Assembly (NCBI GenBank): GCA_945901225.1
Contig: CAMDKR010000003.1
Location: forward strand, 1 to 40,558
Source: Bordetella parapertussis
Lineage (GTDB): Bacteria > Pseudomonadota > Gammaproteobacteria > Burkholderiales > Burkholderiaceae_C
Reading direction: 5' to 3'
Length of the DNA: 40,558 nt
Positions 12,330 through 21,352 of the stretch are shown here, piece after piece; the first letter of the stretch is position 1, and every line of letters begins with the position of its first letter. The translations under genes and the position numbers were made by a program. The notes under the pieces are model-generated. The model saw only the letters and a program-made list of their open reading frames with translations. It did not search any database and was not told where the DNA came from.

Positions 12330-12355
12330 GATTGCTTCGCTGTGCTCGCAATGAC
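12330..12355 (+). repeat. 26-base ATTGC repeat, copy 2
   Basis: Begins GATTGCTTCGCTGTGC and ends TCGCAATGAC; one base different from copies 1 and 4 (T instead of C after GCTG). Confidence 0.85.
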
Positions 12356-12363
12356 AGGGGATA

Positions 12364-12388
12364 GCTTCGTTGCTGTGCTCGCAATGAC
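12364..12388 (+). repeat. 26-base ATTGC repeat, copy 3 (degenerate)
   Basis: Reads GCTTCGTTGCTGTGCTCGCA then ATGAC. The right half matches the other copies; the left half lacks the GATT end and has a rearranged TTGC. It follows copy 2 by eight bases. Confidence 0.7.
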
Positions 12389-12407
12389 GGTATGAGCGAT
12401 AGGGGGG

Positions 12408-12433
12408 GATTGCTTCGCTGCGCTCGCAATGAC
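12408..12433 (+). repeat. 26-base ATTGC repeat, copy 4
   Basis: Same sequence as copy 1 in the opposite orientation. It ends 22 bases before the moaA start codon, so it lies in the moaA promoter/leader. Apart from the four copies, the hairpin and the hppA terminator, I see nothing else in the 388-base gap 12068-12455. Confidence 0.85.
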
Positions 12434-12455
12434 GAGCTTCGGGCAAAATAGGGGG

Positions 12456-13613
12456 ATGTCTGAACGTGTGATCCCCCTGCTTGACCAGCGCAACCGCCCT
12501 GCCGTTGTCCCAGCTATTGCCATTGCGCCCAACGGCCTGTTGGGCGACCAACGCGGGCGCCCGCTGCGCGACCTGCGCATCAGCGTCACAGACCGCTGCA
12601 ACTTTCGCTGCAACTACTGCATGCCCAAGGAAGTATTCAACAACGATTACAAATACCTGCCGCATTCATCGCTTTTAAGCTTTGAGGAAATCACCCGCAT
12701 CGCTTCTCTGTTTGTGGCGCATGGTGTGCAAAAACTGCGCTTGACGGGCGGCGAACCGCTGCTGCGAAAAAATTTAGAAGTGCTGATTGAGCAACTGGCC
12801 GCACTGCGCACCCCCGAGGGCAAGCCGCTTGACCTGACCCTCACCACCAATGGTTCGCTGCTACGGCGCAAAGCCGCTGGTTTGAAGGCCGCCGGTTTGC
12901 AGCGTGTGACGATCAGCTTGGATGGATTGAACGACGATATTTTTCGCGCGATGAACGATGTGGATTTTCCTGTGGCCGATGTGTTGGACGGTATCGAAGC
13001 GGCCAAAGAAGCAGGTTTAGGGCTTGATGCCAAAGGCGGCTTCAGCGGCCTGAAGATCAATATGGTGGTGAAGAAAAGCACCAACTTGAGCGAGATCATC
13101 CCCATGGCGCGGCACTTTCGCGGCAGCGGAATCACTTTGCGCTTCATCGAGTACATGGACGTGGGCGAAACCAATGGCTGGCAAATGGACGAGGTGCTGC
13201 CATCCGCAGAACTTATCCAACTGCTGCAAACAGAATTCCCTTTGGTGTCGCTGGAGGCTTCTGCGCCAGGTGAAACTGCGCAGCGCTGGGGCTATGCCAA
13301 TGCGCAAGGTGTGTTTGACCCTTCATTGGGTGAAGTGGGTGTTATCAGCAGCGTGACGCAAGCGTTTTGCGGCGACTGTAACCGCGCTCGTTTGTCGACA
13401 GAGGGGCAGTTGTACCTGTGTTTGTTTGCAGCAAAAGGTCATGACTTGCGCAGCCTGTTGCGCAATGGCGCCTCTGACGCTGACATTGCTTCGGCGATTG
13501 GCCTTATCTGGAACGAGCGTGACGACCGCTACTCGGAGTTACGGGGCCTGAACCTTCAGCCCCAAGCCGTGGCAGGTCAAAAGCGCGTCGAAATGAGCTA
13601 CATCGGCGGGTGA
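12456..13613 (+). CDS. moaA: GTP 3',8-cyclase (molybdenum cofactor synthesis)
   Basis: Radical-SAM enzyme that, with MoaC, turns GTP into cyclic pyranopterin monophosphate, the first step of molybdenum cofactor synthesis. It has 385 aa. The SAM cluster is Cys48, Cys52 and Cys55 in [13 protein letters not shown]. The C-terminal second 4Fe-4S cluster is [24 protein letters not shown]-binding segment near [12 protein letters not shown] is intact. The ATG at 12456 has a G-rich site (GGGGG) directly upstream; about 30 N-terminal residues precede the conserved core. The family ending with a Gly-rich tail is changed to VEMSYIGG, as in many proteobacteria. mobA overlaps its stop. Confidence 0.96.
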   Translation: MSERVIPLLDQRNRPAVVPAIAIAPNGLLGDQRGRPLRDLRISVTDRCNFRCNYCMPKEVFNNDYKYLPHSSLLSFEEITRIASLFVAHGVQKLRLTGGEPLLRKNLEVLIEQLAALRTPEGKPLDLTLTTNGSLLRRKAAGLKAAGLQRVTISLDGLNDDIFRAMNDVDFPVADVLDGIEAAKEAGLGLDAKGGFSGLKINMVVKKSTNLSEIIPMARHFRGSGITLRFIEYMDVGETNGWQMDEVLPSAELIQLLQTEFPLVSLEASAPGETAQRWGYANAQGVFDPSLGEVGVISSVTQAFCGDCNRARLSTEGQLYLCLFAAKGHDLRSLLRNGASDADIASAIGLIWNERDDRYSELRGLNLQPQAVAGQKRVEMSYIGG

Positions 13614-14239
13614 TGATCGCCCCAACGCCTGACAATATCACCGGCTGGGTATTGGCTGGCGGTCAAGCGCAACGCATGGGCGGGGTAGACAAAGGCCTGC
13701 AACTGTTCCAAGGCCAAGCTTTGGCTTTACTCGCTGCAAAGCGTTTAGAGACCCAAGTCCATGTCGTGAAACTCAATGCCAATCGTCATCTCTCAGATTA
13801 CGCAAGATGGGGCTACGACGTCCACACCGACAGCGTGAGCGGCTTTGCAGGGCCCTTGGCTGGCATGCTGACAGGCCTACAACATTGCGACACAGAATGG
13901 TTGCTGTGCGTGCCTTGTGACAGTCCTTTTTTTCCGCTGGATTTGGCTTACCGCCTTGGCATGGCGGTGGATGCAGAACAAAGCGAGATCGCAACGGCTT
14001 GGGCTCCCGAGCTCAACGCCAAAGGTGAAACTGTGTGCCGACCACAACCGGTGTTTTGCTTGCTACACCGTTCTTTGCGCCAAAGCCTGCTTGATTTTTT
14101 ACAACAAGGCGGTCGCAAGATAGACGCATGGACCAAGCAACACGCCAATGCCCGAATGGATTTCACCCTGCCTCACGATGCCCGCCATGCGTTTGCCAAC
14201 GCCAACACATGGCAGGAATTGAAAGACTTGGAAGGCTAA
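13613..14239 (+). CDS. mobA: Molybdenum cofactor guanylyltransferase
   Basis: Transfers GMP from GTP to molybdopterin-Mo to give the bis-MGD cofactor of the DMSO-reductase family. It has 208 aa. The nucleotidyltransferase signature LAGGQAQRMGGVDKGLQ lies near residues 14-30, and the metal-binding region CVPCDSPFFPLDLA is present. The ATG at 13613 overlaps the moaA stop (TGATG), showing translational coupling; a GTG one codon earlier is also possible. It converges on the RND pump gene with overlapping stop codons. Confidence 0.93.
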   Translation: MIAPTPDNITGWVLAGGQAQRMGGVDKGLQLFQGQALALLAAKRLETQVHVVKLNANRHLSDYARWGYDVHTDSVSGFAGPLAGMLTGLQHCDTEWLLCVPCDSPFFPLDLAYRLGMAVDAEQSEIATAWAPELNAKGETVCRPQPVFCLLHRSLRQSLLDFLQQGGRKIDAWTKQHANARMDFTLPHDARHAFANANTWQELKDLEG

Positions 14240-17200
14240 GCGGTTTTTGTTGAAACCGAGTCGTCGTCTTCGAAGACGGTTTGAATCGGCCCAGGCGTTG
14301 CCTTGCGGGCAAACAAGGAGTACATGGTGGGCACCACGAAGATGGTCAGCAAAGTACCCAAGGACATACCGCCCACGATCACCCAACCGATTTGTTGACG
14401 GCTTTCCGAGCCGGCACCTGTGGCCAAAGCCAAAGGAATGGCACCTAAAACCATGGCACCAGTGGTCATCAAAATGGGGCGCAAACGCAAGGTGGCCGAT
14501 TTGTGAACAGCCTCCAAAGCACTCATGCCTGTCATGCGCAATTGGTTGGCGAACTCGACAATCAAAATGCCGTGCTTGGTGATCAGCCCCACCAAGGTGA
14601 TCAACCCAATTTGGCTGTATACATTCAAGGTACTGCCTGTCCATTGCAAGGCCAATAAGGCGCCCACCATCGACAAAGGCACCGAGAGCAAGATGACAAA
14701 TGGGTCGACAAAGCTTTCAAACTGCGCCGCCAACACCAAGAATATGAACACCAAGGCCAGTACAAACACGCCGGTGAGCGATCCAGAGGACTGCACAAAC
14801 TCACGCGAATTGCCGTTGACATCGGTGGAATAACCAGTTTTCAGAACTTTGCCCGTGACCTCCTTCATGAAGCTCAGCGCCTGCCCCAAAGAATAGGTAG
14901 GTGCCAAATTGGCCGTGAAGGTGACACTGCGGCGTTGTGCAAAGTGATTCAGTTCACGCGGCACCACCACTTCCTTCATTTTCACCAAGGCCGACAAAGG
15001 CACCATGGTGTCAGCACGGCCTCGAACAAAAATCTTCTCCACATCCATGGGCGAATTGCGGTCCTTGGCCTCAGTTTGCACCACCACGTCGTATTTTTCG
15101 CCTTCGCGTTTGTACTGGGTGACACTGCGCCCACTCATGGCAGTTTCCACCGCACGGGCAATGACGTCGACAGGAATGCCCAAATCAGCGGCACGCTCAC
15201 GGTCAACCTCTAAGCTGATCTCGGGCTTGTTCAAGCGCAAATCCACATCCAAGCTGACGATGCCGGGGTTTTTAGCGATTTCATCTTGAAGGGTCTTGGT
15301 GACTTTGGCCAAGTTTTCATAGCTGTCGTTGGTCAACACCACGAAATTGAAAGGACGCTCGCGAAAGGCTTGTCCCAAGGAAGGCGGCGTGATCGGAAAG
15401 GCCATCACGCCAGACATGCCACCCATGGCGGGCATCATTTCACGCGCCATGTCCAAGGTGCTGCGCTTGCGTTGGTCCCATGGCAAAGCGCCCAAAAACA
15501 CCGCGCCCTGGGCCACCGTGGGGTTACCCACCACCGCAAAGAATTTATCGAACTCGCTGTACTTGCGGCCGATTTTCTCCAACATATTGACGTATTTTTG
15601 GGTGTATTCCAGCGTCGCGCCATCAGGTCCGTTGATGATGACCAAGATCACACCTCGGTCTTCCATAGGGGCTAACTCGCTCTTGGCATTGATGAACAAA
15701 TGGTAAGAGCCATAGGCTGCTAACAGCATGACGCCCACCACCAACCAGCGGCGTGAAAACTCGACACCGCCAAAGCGCCAGCCGGTCAAGGTCCAACGCA
15801 ACACATGACCATAGCCTCGGGTGAGCGAATCAAGCACCTGCCCCATGCCTCGGTCAAAGAAAGAGGGCTTGGGATTGTGTTTAAGCAGTTTGGAACACAT
15901 CATGGGCGAAAGCGACAAAGCCACCACGCCTGACACCATGACAGAACCAGCCAAAGCCAAAGCAAACTCGGCAAACAAGCGGCCCGTTCGCCCCGGCGTA
16001 AAGGCCAAGGGGGCAAACACTGCGACCAAAGTCAGGGTCATGGCAACTACTGCGAAACCAATTTCGCGCACCCCTTTGATGGAAGCCGCAAATGGCTCCA
16101 TGCCCTCTTCGATATAGCGGTAAATGTTTTCCAGCACAACGATGGAATCGTCCACCACCAAACCAATGGCCAGGACCAGCGCCAACAGGGTAAGTGAATT
16201 GATGGAAAAGCCAAACAAGGCCATCAGCGCAAAAGTGCCGATCAGTGACACCGGAATGGTGATGAGCGGGATGATGGAGGCTCTGAGGGTTCGCAAAAAC
16301 ACAAAGATCACCAAAGAAACCAAAGCAGCTGCTTCAAAAATGGTGATGAAAACCGCTTCAATAGATTTTTCAATGAACACCGATGAGTCGTTGGCGACCT
16401 CGATGTTCACCCCGGGTGGCAGGCTTTCCTTGATGCGCGGCATCATGGCTGTAATGGCTTTGCTCAACTCTAAGGGGTTGGCGGTGGAGTTGCGAAGAAC
16501 GCCCAGCGCAATGGATTCGTTGCCGTTGTAGCGAACCGAAAACCGCTCGGCCAATGGGCCTTGCTCGATTCGGGCCACGTCACTCAATCGAATGGCCATG
16601 CCATTGACATTGCGAATCACAATATCGCCGAACTCTTCGGGCTTGCGCAAATCGGTGGCTGTCGTGATGTTGAACTCACGCATCTGGCTCTCTACCCTGC
16701 CAGCAGGCACTTCAACATTGGACTTGCGCAAAGCGTCCTCAATGTCTTGGGTGGTCAAGCGGTAGGCAGCGAGTCGGTCGGTATCGAGCCAAACCCGCAT
16801 TGCGTATTTGCGCTCACCAAAAATACGCACATCCGCCACACCAGGCGCGGTTTGCATCATTGGCTTGGCAATGCGGTTGGCCAAGTCGGTGAGTTGCAAG
16901 GTGTTCATGGTGTCGGAACTGAAGGACAACCAAATCACCGGTTGTGCATCTGCCTCCACCTTGGCGATGACGGGCTCATCAATGCCCACGGGTAGGCGCT
17001 GGCGAACACGTGAGACTTTGTCGCGTACATCGGAGGCAGCAGCATCGGGGTCACGCGTCAACAAAAACTTGACGGTGATTTGGCTTTGCTCTTGACGGCT
17101 GATGGAGGTGATGACGTCCAAGCCCTCTACACCCGAGAGCGAGTCTTCCAGCACTTTGCTGACCTGCGACTCCACCACTGCGCTTGACGCACCGACGTAA

Positions 17201-17349
17201 CGGGTTTCCACCGTCACCGTGGGGTTGTCAATCTTGGGGTACTCACGAATCACCAAGCTGTTGAAAGACACCACGCCGACCAACACAATCAGCAAGGACA
17301 AGACGGTGGCGAATACCGGCCGGCGTATCGACAGCTCAGGCAGTTGCAT
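14236..17349 (-). CDS. Efflux RND transporter permease (HAE1 family, MdtB/MdtC-like)
   Basis: Inner-membrane proton-driven drug exporter of 1037 aa. The N-terminus MQLPELSIRRPVFATVLSLL is typical of the MdtB/MdtC/MexK branch. Twelve helices with two large periplasmic loops are expected. Helix 4 shows the proton-relay pair Asp400-Asp401 in AIGLVVDDSIVVLENIYRYI. The frame extends 22 codons upstream, but the ATG at 17349, one base past the adaptor stop, fits the family. It forms an operon with the adaptor at 17351. No outer-membrane channel gene is in the window, so a TolC encoded elsewhere is probably used. Substrates cannot be read from sequence. Confidence 0.95.
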   Translation of the reverse strand: MQLPELSIRRPVFATVLSLLIVLVGVVSFNSLVIREYPKIDNPTVTVETRYVGASSAVVESQVSKVLEDSLSGVEGLDVITSISRQEQSQITVKFLLTRDPDAAASDVRDKVSRVRQRLPVGIDEPVIAKVEADAQPVIWLSFSSDTMNTLQLTDLANRIAKPMMQTAPGVADVRIFGERKYAMRVWLDTDRLAAYRLTTQDIEDALRKSNVEVPAGRVESQMREFNITTATDLRKPEEFGDIVIRNVNGMAIRLSDVARIEQGPLAERFSVRYNGNESIALGVLRNSTANPLELSKAITAMMPRIKESLPPGVNIEVANDSSVFIEKSIEAVFITIFEAAALVSLVIFVFLRTLRASIIPLITIPVSLIGTFALMALFGFSINSLTLLALVLAIGLVVDDSIVVLENIYRYIEEGMEPFAASIKGVREIGFAVVAMTLTLVAVFAPLAFTPGRTGRLFAEFALALAGSVMVSGVVALSLSPMMCSKLLKHNPKPSFFDRGMGQVLDSLTRGYGHVLRWTLTGWRFGGVEFSRRWLVVGVMLLAAYGSYHLFINAKSELAPMEDRGVILVIINGPDGATLEYTQKYVNMLEKIGRKYSEFDKFFAVVGNPTVAQGAVFLGALPWDQRKRSTLDMAREMMPAMGGMSGVMAFPITPPSLGQAFRERPFNFVVLTNDSYENLAKVTKTLQDEIAKNPGIVSLDVDLRLNKPEISLEVDRERAADLGIPVDVIARAVETAMSGRSVTQYKREGEKYDVVVQTEAKDRNSPMDVEKIFVRGRADTMVPLSALVKMKEVVVPRELNHFAQRRSVTFTANLAPTYSLGQALSFMKEVTGKVLKTGYSTDVNGNSREFVQSSGSLTGVFVLALVFIFLVLAAQFESFVDPFVILLSVPLSMVGALLALQWTGSTLNVYSQIGLITLVGLITKHGILIVEFANQLRMTGMSALEAVHKSATLRLRPILMTTGAMVLGAIPLALATGAGSESRQQIGWVIVGGMSLGTLLTIFVVPTMYSLFARKATPGPIQTVFEDDDSVSTKTA

Positions 17350-17350
17350 A

Positions 17351-18667
17351 TCAGTTCCTAGATTCGGCGACACGCAAAGCGGTGCCATCTTTTTGCAGTC
17401 GATGCTGTCCAGCAACCACCACCGTGTCCTGCGCTGTCAAGCCAGACAAAATTTCAACCCGTCCGGGGCGACGAGCACCCAACTTGACCTCGGTTCGCAA
17501 AGACACCAGCTTGGTGTCTGGCGGCAGAGGGCCAGCACCAGGTACGTCTTCGGGCGGCACCGCACGGATGACAAATTGCTTGCCTCCCATGGGAACGATC
17601 GCCTCTTCTGGTATGGACAAGGCCTCATTCTTCAGTGCAAACAAGGCATTGACACGGGCAAACATGCCTGGGCGCAATGGACCTGCAGGGGTAAATTTGT
17701 CCATGGCTTGCAATGGCCTTGGCGGACAGGCTGCGTCTGGGGGGGTGGGGCTGGGGGTCGCCACTGCAGGTTCCAAGGGTTTGAGTGATGCAGCGGGTCC
17801 ATCGTTGCGCAGCACAGCTCTGACACTGATAGAGCGGCTATTGGCATCAATCAAGGGGTCGATTGCCTCCACACGAGCTTGGAAACTACTTCCCGACAAG
17901 GCGTCAATCACCACCTCAACGGGTTGCTTGGGCGACAGCTTGCTTTGGTAACGTTCTGGCAAGCGGAAATCGACATACAGCTGGGTGAGGTCTTCCAAGT
18001 TCACCAAGTCTGCGCCATCTTTGGCGAAGTCACCTAAGTTGATATTGCGTAATCCCACGGTACCGCTGAAAGGCGCCACGATACGCATGCGCTCCCAACG
18101 CGCACAGGTCAGCGCCACCTGCGCTTGTGCCACTTGCAAACTGGCTTGACTTTCATCAAGCGATCGCTGGGCAATAAAGCCTTTCTCGACCAACTCTTGG
18201 TTGCGCTTGTGGTTGGCTTGAGCGATGGACATTTGCGCTTGCGCTTGTTGGATCTCAGCACGCTGCAAGGTGTCATCGAGTTGCACCAACATCTGGCCTT
18301 TACGCACTTGGCTGCCATCGGCAAAACCCAAAGCAACGACACGACCCGCAACTTCGGGTCGCAGCATGGTGTTTTGACGTGACTTCAATGTACCCACAGT
18401 CTGAGCGTCGTCGCGCAAGGTGGATTGTTCGACTTTGGCGACTTCAACACCCATGGCGCGAGGCGGTCCAGCAGGAGCACCACCAGGCCCGGACGCAGGT
18501 GCACCCGGTTTGGCGCCAGCAGCAGGACCGGCTGGCGGCCCCCCAGCGGGCGCATTGGCAGCCGGAGCGGAAGAAGCAACGGGTTTGTTTTGATACCACC
18601 AGCCGCCTACAGCAGCCACCGCAATGCCAGCAACCGCTACAGCAGTGATCATGTTTTTCGAAGCCAT
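17351..18667 (-). CDS. Efflux RND periplasmic adaptor (membrane fusion protein)
   Basis: A 438-aa periplasmic adaptor linking the RND pump to an outer-membrane channel. Residues 5-25 (NMITAVAVAGIAVAAVGGWW) are a membrane anchor or uncleaved signal. Residues 30-70 are a Pro/Ala/Gly-rich linker. The lipoyl half-motifs VVALGFADGSQVRKGQMLVQ and RIVAPFSGTVGLRNINLGD flank a coiled-coil hairpin (EIQQAQAQMSIAQANHKRNQ). The beta-barrel part has DFRLPERYQSKLSP. An unusual insertion rich in Pro and Cys (VATPSPTPPDAACPPRP) lies in the C-terminal third. It has no lipobox cysteine. It is translated just before the pump gene. Confidence 0.94.
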   Translation of the reverse strand: MASKNMITAVAVAGIAVAAVGGWWYQNKPVASSAPAANAPAGGPPAGPAAGAKPGAPASGPGGAPAGPPRAMGVEVAKVEQSTLRDDAQTVGTLKSRQNTMLRPEVAGRVVALGFADGSQVRKGQMLVQLDDTLQRAEIQQAQAQMSIAQANHKRNQELVEKGFIAQRSLDESQASLQVAQAQVALTCARWERMRIVAPFSGTVGLRNINLGDFAKDGADLVNLEDLTQLYVDFRLPERYQSKLSPKQPVEVVIDALSGSSFQARVEAIDPLIDANSRSISVRAVLRNDGPAASLKPLEPAVATPSPTPPDAACPPRPLQAMDKFTPAGPLRPGMFARVNALFALKNEALSIPEEAIVPMGGKQFVIRAVPPEDVPGAGPLPPDTKLVSLRTEVKLGARRPGRVEILSGLTAQDTVVVAGQHRLQKDGTALRVAESRN

Positions 18668-18704
18668 AAGTGATCAAAAACCCTTGAAAGATATCAAGTC
18701 ATTA

Positions 18705-19151
18705 TCAACCCGATTGAACCGTCAGGACGCCTTGGTTTGCCAAGGCATCGGCGCGTTCATTCCCGGGGTCACCCGAATGGCCCTTGACCCAGCGCCACTC
18801 GATGTGGTGTCCGCTTTGAGACACCACCTCGTCCAAAACTTGCCAAAGGTCGGCATTTTTCACAGCTTGCTTAGCAGAGGTACGCCATCCCCGCGCTTTC
18901 CAACTGGGCAGCCATTCGGTGATGCCTTTGCGCACATATTCGCTGTCAAGGTACAAATGCACATGACAAGGGTGCTTCAGGGCTTGTAGCGCTTGAATCA
19001 CCGCCATCAATTCCATGCGGTTGTTGGTGGTGAGGATTTCGCCCCCAAACAAATCACGCTCGGTTTCGCCATAGCGTAAAAAAGCGCCCCACCCGCCGGG
19101 ACCAGGGTTGCCTTTACAAGCACCATCGGTGTAAATGGTGACCAGCTTCAT
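18705..19151 (-). CDS. rnhA: Ribonuclease HI
   Basis: Cleaves the RNA strand of RNA-DNA hybrids. It has 148 aa and all four catalytic carboxylates: Asp9 ([17 protein letters not shown]), Glu47 ([10 protein letters not shown]), Asp69 ([10 protein letters not shown]) and Asp134 (NERADALAN). A longer open frame reaches 19298, but the ATG at 19151 overlaps the stop of the methyltransferase gene as ATGA and gives the family length. The pair methyltransferase-rnhA is the same neighbour pair as yafS-rnhA in enterobacteria. Confidence 0.97.
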   Translation of the reverse strand: MKLVTIYTDGACKGNPGPGGWGAFLRYGETERDLFGGEILTTNNRMELMAVIQALQALKHPCHVHLYLDSEYVRKGITEWLPSWKARGWRTSAKQAVKNADLWQVLDEVVSQSGHHIEWRWVKGHSGDPGNERADALANQGVLTVQSG

Positions 19152-19921
19152 GGGCTGTGCTCGCTCGAGTTCACAGTGGGAACAGCGCTGACCGCTGTCT
19201 TTCGAGCCACCTTTTTCCATTGCGGACTGATGAGATGCATGCCGCGTACACGTTTGATAGCTACCAAAAAATACACCGAGCCGAAGATGGGCCACCACCG
19301 GTCACCCGCTTTGTCCATCCAAGCAAAGCGCTGCAACCATTTGTCTGACTCAAATGAGGGTCTGTAAGCACCAAAACACCCACCCTCAATATCAAAACTG
19401 AGCAAACGCAACCAATCCCGCAGCCGCCATGAGGCAAGGAAGTCCACATGGGCGGGCAAAAAATAATCATGCCAACCCAAACGGGCATAAAGCCTTGCAC
19501 GTTGTTGGCGCATTCCCCAAAGACTGAGCGGGTTGAAACCACTGATGACGACTCTGCCATCGGGCACCAACACGCGTTCAACCTCGCGCAAGCAACTGTG
19601 CGGATCACGGCTGAGCTCTAGGGTGTGTGGCATGACCACCAAGTCAAGACTTTGGTCGGAAAACGGCAAGGCCACGTCTTCGCTGAACAAAGCGGGTGCA
19701 GGGCCAGTGGTCGATTGGTTCTCACTCACCCAACAATGGCGTATGCGACTGCTTTGCAATGCAGGAATGGCTGACAAACCCAATTGCAAAGCGTGGTAGC
19801 CAAATATGTCTGCGATGACCTTGTCAAACTGACGCGACTCCCATTCGAGCAGGTAAGCGCCAGCCGGTGTTTGCAGCCAATCATTCAAGTCGCAAGAGGT
19901 TTCTATAATTTGAGCATCCAT
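19148..19921 (-). CDS. Class I SAM-dependent methyltransferase, YafS-like
   Basis: A 257-aa methyltransferase. The SAM-binding core is partly degenerate ([20 protein letters not shown] instead of a clear GxGxG). Conserved later parts are [20 protein letters not shown] and [20 protein letters not shown]. Its position next to rnhA and mltD matches yafS of E. coli, whose substrate is unknown. The start ATG at 19921 overlaps the mltD start on the other strand: together they share the palindrome CATG at 19919-19922. Confidence 0.88.
   Translation of the reverse strand: MDAQIIETSCDLNDWLQTPAGAYLLEWESRQFDKVIADIFGYHALQLGLSAIPALQSSRIRHCWVSENQSTTGPAPALFSEDVALPFSDQSLDLVVMPHTLELSRDPHSCLREVERVLVPDGRVVISGFNPLSLWGMRQQRARLYARLGWHDYFLPAHVDFLASWRLRDWLRLLSFDIEGGCFGAYRPSFESDKWLQRFAWMDKAGDRWWPIFGSVYFLVAIKRVRGMHLISPQWKKVARKTAVSAVPTVNSSEHSP
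19904..19909 (+). promoter_or_regulatory. Possible -10 element of mltD
   Basis: A perfect TATAAT lies 10 bases before the mltD ATG. No convincing -35 is seen at the proper distance (TCATTC at 19881-19886). If used, transcription would begin about 4 bases before the ATG, giving an almost leaderless message; no Shine-Dalgarno sequence is present. Confidence 0.4.
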
Positions 19922-21350
19922 GAAAAACCAATATCACCGTCAACGCTTGGGCGCTTTGTATTTGCTGCCCATTCTATTCAGCCTTCTTTCGCTTACATCT
20001 ATCAAGGCCAATGCTGAGTCCAGCCAAGCCGATACACCGATAGAAGCCACCGAACTGCAAGCCCTGCCGGAGACGGCGTCAAGCAGCCATAAGGTCGCCG
20101 AGGTAGAAATTCCTGCTGATTTGTGGATACGCATACGTCGTGGTTTTGCCATGCCCGACCTGCAAGTCGATTTGGTACAAGACCGCGAGCAGTGGTATGC
20201 CAACCGCCCCGATTACATCGAACGCATGACGGCACGTTCAAGCAAATACCTGTACCACATCGTTGAAGAAATTGAACGACGCGGCATGCCCACCGAGTTG
20301 GCTTTGCTGCCCTTCATTGAAAGTGCGTTCAACCCACAGGCGGTGTCTTCGGCCCGTGCCAGTGGCATGTGGCAGTTCATGCCGCGTACCGGCAAAGACT
20401 TTGACTTAAAACAAAACGCTTTTCGTGATGACCGCCGTGATGTGCTGGCCTCGACCCGTGCAGCCCTGGACTATTTACAGCGCCTGTATGGCATGTTTGG
20501 CGACTGGCACCTGGCTTTGGCCGCTTACAACTGGGGCGAAGGCAATGTAGGCAAAGCCATCAACCGCAACCAGCGTGCGGGTCAACCCGTGGCTTATACC
20601 GACTTGCCTATGCCTGCAGAGACTCGCATGTATGTCCCCAAGCTACAAGCCATGAAAAACTTGGTGGCAAATCCACAAGACAAAGGCGTTCAACTTCCCA
20701 GCATTCCTAACCATCCTTACTTTCAAACCGTGCCCTTGCCACGTGACATGGATGTGGCCTTGGTTGCCCGATTGGCTGAAGTGCCCTTGGAGGACTTCAA
20801 AGCGCTCAACCCTTCAGCCCATCGCCCTGTGTTGCTGGCTGGTGGTACCCCGCATATTTTGTTGCCCTGGGACAGTGCGGAAATTTTCCAGCGCAACAAA
20901 GATGCTTATGAAGGACGATTGGCAAGTTGGACGGTCTGGGTAGCTCCTAAAAACATGAAAGTACCGGAAGCGGCCAAAAAAGTGGGGATGAGCGAAGACG
21001 AACTGCGAAGCGTCAATAAAATTCCCCCGCGCATGTTGATCAAAGCTGGCTCAGCCTTGTTGGTGCCACGCTCAACCCGACAAGACAACGACGTCACCTC
21101 TAAAGTGGCAGACAACGGTCAACTGAACTTAGCGCCTGAAGTGACCCTGCGCAAGCGAACCATCAAGGCGCGTAAAAAAGACAACCTGGCCAGCGTGGCC
21201 AAGCGCTACAGGGTCGCCATTGCCGATGTGGCGAAATGGAACAATCTGTCGCCTGACAGTGCCTTGAAATCGGGACAAAAACTGGTGCTCATGCTTCCTG
21301 CCAAATCCGGTGGCAAAGCTAAAAAAGCCAGTCAACGCAACAAAGGCTAA
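19920..21350 (+). CDS. mltD: Membrane-bound lytic murein transglycosylase with LysM
   Basis: Cleaves peptidoglycan between MurNAc and GlcNAc, forming anhydromuropeptides. It has 476 aa. Residues 1-32 are a signal peptide (YLLPILFSLLSLTSIKANA); no lipobox Cys is seen, unlike E. coli MltD, so it may be soluble in the periplasm. The SLT domain has the catalytic Glu134 in LLPFIESAFNPQAVS, then ASGMWQFMPRTG and the AAYNWGEGNV motif. One degenerate and one clear LysM domain (ARKKDNLASVAKRYRV) occupy the C-terminal 140 residues. The ATG overlaps the methyltransferase start on the other strand. Confidence 0.95.
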   Translation: MKNQYHRQRLGALYLLPILFSLLSLTSIKANAESSQADTPIEATELQALPETASSSHKVAEVEIPADLWIRIRRGFAMPDLQVDLVQDREQWYANRPDYIERMTARSSKYLYHIVEEIERRGMPTELALLPFIESAFNPQAVSSARASGMWQFMPRTGKDFDLKQNAFRDDRRDVLASTRAALDYLQRLYGMFGDWHLALAAYNWGEGNVGKAINRNQRAGQPVAYTDLPMPAETRMYVPKLQAMKNLVANPQDKGVQLPSIPNHPYFQTVPLPRDMDVALVARLAEVPLEDFKALNPSAHRPVLLAGGTPHILLPWDSAEIFQRNKDAYEGRLASWTVWVAPKNMKVPEAAKKVGMSEDELRSVNKIPPRMLIKAGSALLVPRSTRQDNDVTSKVADNGQLNLAPEVTLRKRTIKARKKDNLASVAKRYRVAIADVAKWNNLSPDSALKSGQKLVLMLPAKSGGKAKKASQRNKG

Positions 21351-21352
21351 GG

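Noticed and set aside
12141-12433. The ATTGC repeats as a CRISPR array
   Set aside because: Spacing is irregular (163, 8 and 19 bases), one copy is inverted, and there are no cas genes.
14099-14644. A 181-codon minus-strand frame across the mobA/RND junction
   Set aside because: It reads the RND gene in another frame and mobA antisense; composition is typical of a shadow frame.
17351-18667. Long plus-strand frames over the adaptor gene
   Set aside because: They arise from the Ala/Pro/Gly-rich coding bias of the adaptor and have no family similarity.
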